Positions 33,701 to 38,355 of a DNA stretch of 38,355 nucleotides are shown piece by piece; the first letter of the stretch is position 1; the number at the start of each line of letters is the position of its first letter. The DNA is taken from positions 1-38,355 of the forward strand of contig CAKZRR010000034.1 of assembly GCA_937146805.1 (NCBI GenBank), in the 5' to 3' direction. The notes under the pieces are model-generated. The model was given only the letters and a program-made list of their open reading frames with translations, searched no databases and was not told the DNA's origin. The translations under genes were made by a program, and so were the position numbers. This DNA is from an uncultured Owenweeksia sp. (lineage in GTDB: Bacteria > Bacteroidota > Bacteroidia > Flavobacteriales > Schleiferiaceae).

Positions 33701-34120
33701 CTGAGAAGCGTAAAAATCATTCCGTTTAATTACCTTATCTAACATTAATAAAGCCTGTTTTTTTCTACCTAAATCATATAACACTTGAGCTTTGTACCAC
33801 TCTCCTTCTTGTCTAAACATATCATATTGATGTTGTAAAACAATATCTAAATGCTCTAAAGATTTAGCCGATTGGTTAATATTATAATAACACAATGCAC
33901 TATAAAAGTGTGCATTAATATCATCAGGGTGTTGCTTCAGAATTTGCTTATAGCCTTTTAGAGCTTTCTTAAATTTATTTCTACTAAAGTAATATTGAAT
34001 GTCTTCTAAATATTTCTCATAACCTATATATATCGTTTTTAATTCATGAGAAGGTTCTTCAAATGCAACTTCTTCTATATTTGCAGGAACTCCTGTTAAA
34101 GAGACTATCGTTTTTTTAAA
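33671..34120 (-). CDS. TPR-repeat protein, C-terminal fragment
   Basis: About 150 residues of a tetratricopeptide-repeat protein (ALKGYKQILKQHPDDINAHF, SALCYYNINQSAKSLEHLD, GRKKQALLMLDKVIKRNDFY), three or so TPR units. The only ATG in frame (34135) lies inside a terminator hairpin of the gene to the right, so this is not its true start. The left end overlaps the glycosyltransferase frame. Very AT-rich flavobacterial codon use, unlike both neighbours. It looks like a 3' part of a longer gene carried in on a fragment of about 430 bases. Confidence 0.65.
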   Translation of the reverse strand, partial: FKKTIVSLTGVPANIEEVAFEEPSHELKTIYIGYEKYLEDIQYYFSRNKFKKALKGYKQILKQHPDDINAHFYSALCYYNINQSAKSLEHLDIVLQHQYDMFRQEGEWYKAQVLYDLGRKKQALLMLDKVIKRNDFYASQALEMKKKMK

Positions 34121-34160
34121 TAAAAAACCACTCATTTATGAGTGGCTTTTTTTTATTTCA
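34121..34160 (-). terminator. Bidirectional rho-independent terminator of the right-hand operon
   Basis: Stem CCACTCAT/ATGAGTGG with TT loop (34129-34146), flanked by T-tracts on both strands. It lies 25 bases after the stop of the DsbC-like gene and terminates that operon. The segment on its left belongs to a different sequence type, so a join lies just beyond it. Confidence 0.88.
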
Positions 34161-34170
34161 CTGCACCGAA

Positions 34171-35601
34171 TCAAAATTCGAGTCGCTCAAGAAGATCGTC
34201 AATGGTTCGGTCCTTTTTCAATACCCCTTTGATTGTGCCCATCTCAGATTTGTCACCGGTATTATTTGACCAAACCATATAAGGGACACTTCCTCCATAT
34301 AGTAAGTCACCTAATATTTTGAACTCACGTATCGTCCCTTCACATTGGTCTGCGATTTGACTAGGCCATTTTGTTAGTGATTTCGTTGCAAACAGTTCAT
34401 TAAATGCTGTAGCGTTGTCTTCTGAACAGTAGCCAGCAACAGCTAATTGCCCCAGCTGATTCAATGGTTCTGTCTTCGTTCGTGCTATATATTGATCTAT
34501 TGTGAAGTTAGGAGAGAATTCATAGTTCATAATTCGTGAGCGGGGGTAAGGCATATAGCGAACGCGAACGCCCTGCTCTGTCAAGTTTGGCACTAGAGAG
34601 TGAAGCATTTTACAGTATGGACATGTAAAGTCGGTCGCGACCGTTAAAGTACCACGAAACTTGACCTCTTCATTGGGTTCATAAACTACAAACTGTTCGT
34701 CGCTTATATTAGTCAGGATTTTGGGTGCATACTTTGGCCCATGTTGTCGTCTGAGATGGTCTGGTAGGTTTTTTAACGTATTTAATATGGATGCTGTATC
34801 TTCTGAACCATCATGTTCATTTCGTGCATTTTTATCTGCATTCTCTACTACTGGGGCGGTCTGCATCTTCAGATCATTTTGTCGTTTACGTTCGGCATAA
34901 TACTGCGCTCCTGGATACTCCATTGTTCGCTCTTTGGCCAAATGTTTCATTCTCTCCATAGGGCTTGTTTGCTTTTTCAGTGCTTGGAATGCCTCTGGTG
35001 ACAGCTCAACGACTTTGTCTCTAGCGAGTGCTGTATTTTCAGAGCTATTGCGTGTTAATCCCTGTGTAGGTGGTGCGAGGACGGTTGCTGGTGGCACAAT
35101 TGGGTTCAGTTTCCTCAGCGTCGGAACTTCGGTGTCTGTAACATGAGCCTGATTCGGAGCTGTCGATTGGCGTGAAGTAAATGCCTCTATCGCGCTTCGT
35201 TGCTCAATCTTGCTTTTGATGACGTCTTTTACTTGGTCTAAGTGCTCGCCTTGTATATTTTGGCCAGTAGCAATCTCTATAACCTTGCCTTTAAAGGCGA
35301 TGCTTACTGATTTATCGACTGTATAGGCACCTTTGGTCGTGAAGACAGTGTAAAGTTGCTTGCCTTTAAATGGCACGACGGCATACACCTCGACCTTTAA
35401 CCTTTCTTCTACTTTTTCCATGATGTCGCTATATGAGCCATCGTAATTTGACTCTCTTTGGATTTCAGATTCTGTGGCCTCGAAAATCTCTTGAGTCAAT
35501 TCGACTTCATTACTCTTTTCTTCCGCGAAGGATATACCTATAGACGCCGCTGATGTAGCCAATACTACTAACGTCATGTACTTGGAAATACCTGATTTCA
35601 T
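34171..35601 (-). CDS. DsbC-like periplasmic thiol-disulfide protein, operon end
   Basis: 476 residues. Signal peptide 1-26 (ends SFAEE). An N-terminal part (about 30-140) has the DsbC dimerisation-domain feel (LKVEVYAVVPFKGKQLYTVF), then a long Pro/Gln-rich linker (about 150-290). The C-terminal thioredoxin fold has CPYC at 327-330 (DFTCPYCKMLHS) and the conserved cis-Pro in GGSVPYMVW. DsbC-type proteins isomerise or reduce disulfides in the periplasm; plasmid and ICE versions assist assembly of conjugation pilus or mating-channel proteins. The start follows the topoisomerase stop by 4 bases, with AGAGG as ribosome site. The exact family was not resolved. Confidence 0.85.
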   Translation of the reverse strand: MKSGISKYMTLVVLATSAASIGISFAEEKSNEVELTQEIFEATESEIQRESNYDGSYSDIMEKVEERLKVEVYAVVPFKGKQLYTVFTTKGAYTVDKSVSIAFKGKVIEIATGQNIQGEHLDQVKDVIKSKIEQRSAIEAFTSRQSTAPNQAHVTDTEVPTLRKLNPIVPPATVLAPPTQGLTRNSSENTALARDKVVELSPEAFQALKKQTSPMERMKHLAKERTMEYPGAQYYAERKRQNDLKMQTAPVVENADKNARNEHDGSEDTASILNTLKNLPDHLRRQHGPKYAPKILTNISDEQFVVYEPNEEVKFRGTLTVATDFTCPYCKMLHSLVPNLTEQGVRVRYMPYPRSRIMNYEFSPNFTIDQYIARTKTEPLNQLGQLAVAGYCSEDNATAFNELFATKSLTKWPSQIADQCEGTIREFKILGDLLYGGSVPYMVWSNNTGDKSEMGTIKGVLKKDRTIDDLLERLEF

Positions 35602-35605
35602 AAAC

Positions 35606-36913
35606 TTATATGCCTCTATGGGTTAATTCTTCAAATGCCTTGTTTGCAATTGAGTGGTTTACTTCAAGATTTGACTGAGAGATTTCAGAATTGATGAGTT
35701 CATTTAGTGGGTTCAAACGGTTTGATACATAGTGCTTTAGGACTGGTAACTCCCTGTCTGTAAATGCTTTTCCTAACTGGATGTTACGCATTGATAATGA
35801 ATCATCGACAAAGAACTTTTCTGCTAGCTTATGGCAGATTTTTGCGCTAGTTGAAGGTTTGTACAGCTTCATTTCTCGCAATGCGATAAGCGTTTGTAAT
35901 TGTGGCGGTGCGCGAAATCGGCCACCAGCAATGTCCTGATGGATATTTAGTATCGGGTAAGGAATGTTTGATCTGAATGCACGGCTATCGTTTACTCCTG
36001 CACTTGCGAGAGTAAATTCATTGATTAACTCTACGGATCGTAGTCGCAGGCCAATACAATGTGGGCTAACAATGTAGATTGCTGAATGCGGTACATTGAC
36101 ACTTGTATGGGATGCTAAGTGGGTTTTATCAGCAATATAACCGTTTGAATCAATGAGGCTAGAAACCTTATCAATGGCTTCAGGCAACCACTCGTTAGCC
36201 GGTGTTCTAGTGTAGGAAAGCAAACCGTGTTCATAGAGAGTTTGCATTTCTGTTTCTAAAGCTAGCAGATCGGTAGATGGGCTAATAAGAGCATTTGTGT
36301 ACAGATCGAATGTTGAAGGCGGGTTAATGGGTACCTCAACCACTTGTGAAGTACTTTGACCACTGGAGAGGTACGAACGAGGGGTACCGTTAACCACATC
36401 TTGAGTTACTTCTAAAGTCTCTGAAGTTGAAAGATATTCAGCTGCCATCAATTCTTGGATGCTTGCAGGGCCATATCCCTTGTTGATCCCCCTTTGGCCT
36501 ATTTTCAAGTGCACTAACCGTTCACTATGAGTCTTCTGGACAAGCTTAATGTCTAGTTCCCTTGTGTTGTTAAGTGCGTTCTTTACTCCTATTTCCGTCA
36601 ATTCGACAAGGTCACCTTTTACAACTGATTTATTATGTTTATCAGCTAAGATGGCAATCTGATAAGCAATGTATTCACCCTGATCATCCGCGTCCGTCAG
36701 AGCAATAACGCTATCTGATTTCGCAATCGCATTTTCTAGATAAAGTACGACTTCTTTATTTCTTACTCGCCACGATTGCTCATCGTTTAGGGCAAAGTCA
36801 AAAATGCGACCAGAGGTGAATGAGCAGTGGTATAAATCATCTATATTTATGCGCGATAGATGATCGTTAACAACCTTTGCTTTGATTGAGCTTTCGACAA
36901 GTATTAGTTTCAT
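35606..36913 (-). CDS. Divergent compact type IA DNA topoisomerase
   Basis: 435 residues; start at ATG 36913, whose A is also the last base of the upstream stop (TAATG). The TOPRIM domain has LILVESSIKAK (Glu 7) and TDADDQGE (Asp 74, Asp 76, Glu 80). The gate domains show INPPSTFDLYTNA, the catalytic motif LSYTRTPANE (Tyr 234, Arg 236, for YMRTDS) and the late HSAIYIVSP. The order of all motifs fits bacterial topoisomerase I/III, but the sequence is very divergent and has no zinc-finger tail. It would relax negative supercoils or separate DNA strands, perhaps in plasmid transfer or replication. The TDADDQGE and YTRTP variants suggest altered but possibly active chemistry. Confidence 0.85.
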   Translation of the reverse strand: MKLILVESSIKAKVVNDHLSRINIDDLYHCSFTSGRIFDFALNDEQSWRVRNKEVVLYLENAIAKSDSVIALTDADDQGEYIAYQIAILADKHNKSVVKGDLVELTEIGVKNALNNTRELDIKLVQKTHSERLVHLKIGQRGINKGYGPASIQELMAAEYLSTSETLEVTQDVVNGTPRSYLSSGQSTSQVVEVPINPPSTFDLYTNALISPSTDLLALETEMQTLYEHGLLSYTRTPANEWLPEAIDKVSSLIDSNGYIADKTHLASHTSVNVPHSAIYIVSPHCIGLRLRSVELINEFTLASAGVNDSRAFRSNIPYPILNIHQDIAGGRFRAPPQLQTLIALREMKLYKPSTSAKICHKLAEKFFVDDSLSMRNIQLGKAFTDRELPVLKHYVSNRLNPLNELINSEISQSNLEVNHSIANKAFEELTHRGI

Positions 36914-37758
36914 TACCAACCTTTGTCCGTATCCCAAGTAGGTTTTAAACTACTTGATTCACCAGAACTTGAATCTGATGGCGACTGCCATGTCGGGACG
37001 CTGTAACTACTTGGGTTGCTGTTTGATTGCTGAGAATCCTCTCTAGGTCCCGAATTCCTACATGGGATCAAATTACCCTGTGGATCAAAGAAATCTGTGA
37101 GATCTGAACAATGTGGGAGTGATAAGTCTTGATCAGGATTTGAAGGGGTGTCAGGAACAGGGTCTGGTGCGCTGTTATCACTATTTGGTTTACAATATGT
37201 AACACCGCCCAGTTCATAGCATTCGCGGCCTTCGTTGTCAGGATCGACTATAGGAAGTGCCCAATCAGGTAGCCCACTTTCACCTTCCGGGATATCAACG
37301 TTGTCACACTCATAGCTCACAAGTTTTCCCGAAGAATTGTAGACAGGGCAAAATTCGCGCTGCATTTTCATTTGATCATCAAACATACTAGACATCATAT
37401 CTTTCATGTCTAAGTCGATACTTGAGGGGATTTTGTCCAATATTGGCGCTAAAGTCTCATTAATGGCCTGTTGGCCAATATCTTGGATTTGCTCACAGAG
37501 CATCCCTTGCAGACCATCAAGACTGAATGAAGGTAAGCCAGGCAAGCTAAATGAAAAATCACAGCCTTGTGTTGGATCGATATACGCAAAAGGGTTTCCC
37601 ATTTTTGGATTGGTACTGTCAACATCACAAGTCCCAGCGGACGGTGCAGGTAGTGAGACCTTAGCACGGCAAACTCTAGCTGCCTCCGAATCACTGCTAT
37701 ATGCCGTTGCGCCTACTGTTGCAAAACATAGAAGTATGGGGTGTATCTTAACCTTCAT
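36913..37758 (-). CDS. Exported Cys-containing protein, possible conjugation component
   Basis: Start set at ATG 37758: it has AAAGGAG 8 bases upstream, and the longer frame starts with TTG in the previous gene's stop region. 281 residues. Signal peptide 1-26 (ends SEAARVC). About seven Cys in the mature part (ARVCRAKVSL; GTCDVDS; QGCDFSF; MLCEQIQD; REFCPVY; YECDNVD; RECYELG; TYCKPN). Amphipathic middle helices, then a Pro/Ser/Gly-rich C-terminal tail. Secreted Cys-rich proteins beside a DsbC-like gene are typical of T4SS pilus and mating-pair genes, but no family is recognised. Confidence 0.75.
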   Translation of the reverse strand: MKVKIHPILLCFATVGATAYSSDSEAARVCRAKVSLPAPSAGTCDVDSTNPKMGNPFAYIDPTQGCDFSFSLPGLPSFSLDGLQGMLCEQIQDIGQQAINETLAPILDKIPSSIDLDMKDMMSSMFDDQMKMQREFCPVYNSSGKLVSYECDNVDIPEGESGLPDWALPIVDPDNEGRECYELGGVTYCKPNSDNSAPDPVPDTPSNPDQDLSLPHCSDLTDFFDPQGNLIPCRNSGPREDSQQSNSNPSSYSVPTWQSPSDSSSGESSSLKPTWDTDKGW

Positions 37759-37760
37759 AG

Positions 37761-38267
37761 TCAATCTCCTTTGACCCTTTTGGCGTACTGTTCTAGAGCC
37801 AATTTAGTTGTCGTGTCATTTAGAAAAACATTGTTGAACTCATCCAAAAAATTAAAGAGCGCTATACGCTCTACTAAGATTTCGCAAAACATTGAATTCG
37901 GTGTGGTATCGCTGTGGTTACCATCGATCACTTTGTGTGCATACACATTAACGATGTAATTCCAACGATGTTCGTTTTCACTTAAAGCACCTAGCCAACC
38001 AAAGGCTGCTAACGATGTTTTCAGTGGTAAGCAACCAAGAATGGTTATAAGGCGATCTGAATGAATGGCGACTTCATCTGTTATCGGCATGTTTGCGATT
38101 TCAGGTAGATTCTCAGCTATCTGGTTCAAGCTAAGAAGTGAGTCTTCGCTATTAGTCACAACCCAAGCTTCTCGAGCTTCAAAGTGGGAAATGCTCTGCA
38201 TAACTTTGGGTTCGACTTCTTCCCAATATTCATCTATCCATGCTTTGTCAAAAGTGAGGTTTAGCAT
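37761..38267 (-). CDS. Small cytoplasmic protein of unknown function, first gene of the operon
   Basis: 168 residues, ATG at 38267 with AAGGTCTG upstream. Mainly helical, acidic, Trp- and Glu-rich at the start (KAWIDEYWEEVEPKVMQSIS). No signal or membrane segment and no family recognised. It ends two bases before the next gene, so it is the first gene of the four-gene operon leading to the topoisomerase and DsbC-like protein. Confidence 0.7.
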   Translation of the reverse strand: MLNLTFDKAWIDEYWEEVEPKVMQSISHFEAREAWVVTNSEDSLLSLNQIAENLPEIANMPITDEVAIHSDRLITILGCLPLKTSLAAFGWLGALSENEHRWNYIVNVYAHKVIDGNHSDTTPNSMFCEILVERIALFNFLDEFNNVFLNDTTTKLALEQYAKRVKGD

Positions 38268-38303
38268 ACAGACCTTTTAATTTGTAAGTATTGTTTTTTA
38301 ATG

Positions 38304-38328
38304 TAAGATGTAATAGATAATTATCTTA
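38304..38328. promoter_or_regulatory. Palindromic sequence in divergent promoter region
   Basis: TAAGAT (38304-38309) and ATCTTA (38323-38328) form an outer inverted repeat, and AGATAATTATCT (38315-38326) is a perfect 12-base palindrome. They lie between the minus-strand operon start (38267) and a plus-strand start at 38341, so an operator controlling one or both is likely. Confidence 0.4.
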
Positions 38329-38340
38329 TGCGAGGTTGGA

Positions 38341-38355
38341 ATGGAATTCAATAAA
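38341..38355 (+). CDS. Start of a divergent gene, cut by window edge
   Basis: ATG at 38341 opens MEFNK with the ribosome site GAGG starting 9 bases before it. Only five codons are visible, so no product can be named. Its good Shine-Dalgarno site agrees with proteobacterial origin of the right end. Confidence 0.45.

Noticed and set aside
37406-37774. 122-residue plus-strand frame
   Set aside because: Antisense to the exported Cys-containing protein, which has a good start and operon spacing.
1-38355. CRISPR array, rRNA or tRNA genes
   Set aside because: No regularly spaced direct repeats and no recognisable tRNA or rRNA sequence were found by reading; a covariance scan was not possible.

Overview
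Most of the window (about 760 to 33,690) reads as one chromosome segment of a Bacteroidota bacterium, probably a marine Flavobacteriales of the Cryomorphaceae/Schleiferiaceae type. The grounds are several secreted proteins ending in type IX secretion (T9SS) sorting domains with the LxPNP motif, weak or absent Shine-Dalgarno sites, promoter-like TAnnTTTG boxes, and the typical arrangement of a MerR regulator and an M23 peptidase divergent from alaS. Both ends look foreign. Bases 1 to about 760 carry a partial secreted protein in more GC-rich, proteobacterial-style sequence. Bases from about 34,115 to the end carry a tightly packed operon with clear Shine-Dalgarno sites that fits a gammaproteobacterial plasmid or integrative element. 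A piece of about 430 bases next to it (33,690 to 34,115) holds AT-rich flavobacterial TPR coding sequence cut at both ends. At least three joins cut through genes, so the window should be treated as a mosaic, either from amplification/assembly chimerism or from real recombination, until reads are checked.

Layout of the central segment: a truncated FN3 adhesin-like protein (701-1951); a VapBC-like toxin-antitoxin pair (2277-2938); a membrane protein (3039-3740); MerR and M23 genes opposite alaS (3858-7913); an outer-membrane beta-barrel protein and a Skp/OmpH-like chaperone (7933-9273); a small conserved-looking ORF and a cyclophilin with a T9SS tail (9357-10406). Next comes an accessory island (about 10,600-16,107) of same-strand genes: lipoprotein, small membrane protein, AraC regulator, alpha/beta hydrolase, AAA+ ATPase and a small protein of unknown function. 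It ends in a wrecked tyrosine recombinase. After it follow three T9SS cargo proteins (16,171-20,333), a non-specific endonuclease with a lipoprotein, a Fic/HTH 'mobile mystery' pair, two small membrane proteins, urocanate hydratase, a second AAA+/DUF4143-type ATPase, a PLP-dependent deaminase-family enzyme, a glucosaminidase with LysM domains, a large lipoprotein with a propeller-like C-terminus, RNase HII and the C-terminal half of a glycosyltransferase.

The most interesting central feature is the 10.6-16.1 kb island. Several of its genes are separated by imperfect palindromes of 30 to 90 bases whose ends share AAACGTTG on the gene strand and CACAAC/CTAAC at the other end. One palindrome supplies the last codons of the gene before it, and another ends about 17 bases before the next start codon. 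This is the layout of integron cassettes with attC sites, but the sites do not match the attC consensus cleanly. I propose it as a candidate cassette-like system, not a proven integron.

The right-hand operon (38,267 to 34,171, all minus strand) encodes a small unknown protein, a secreted Cys-containing protein, a very divergent stripped-down type IA topoisomerase and a DsbC-like periplasmic thioredoxin. A topoisomerase with an exported disulfide isomerase and secreted proteins suggests part of a conjugation module, which is inference.
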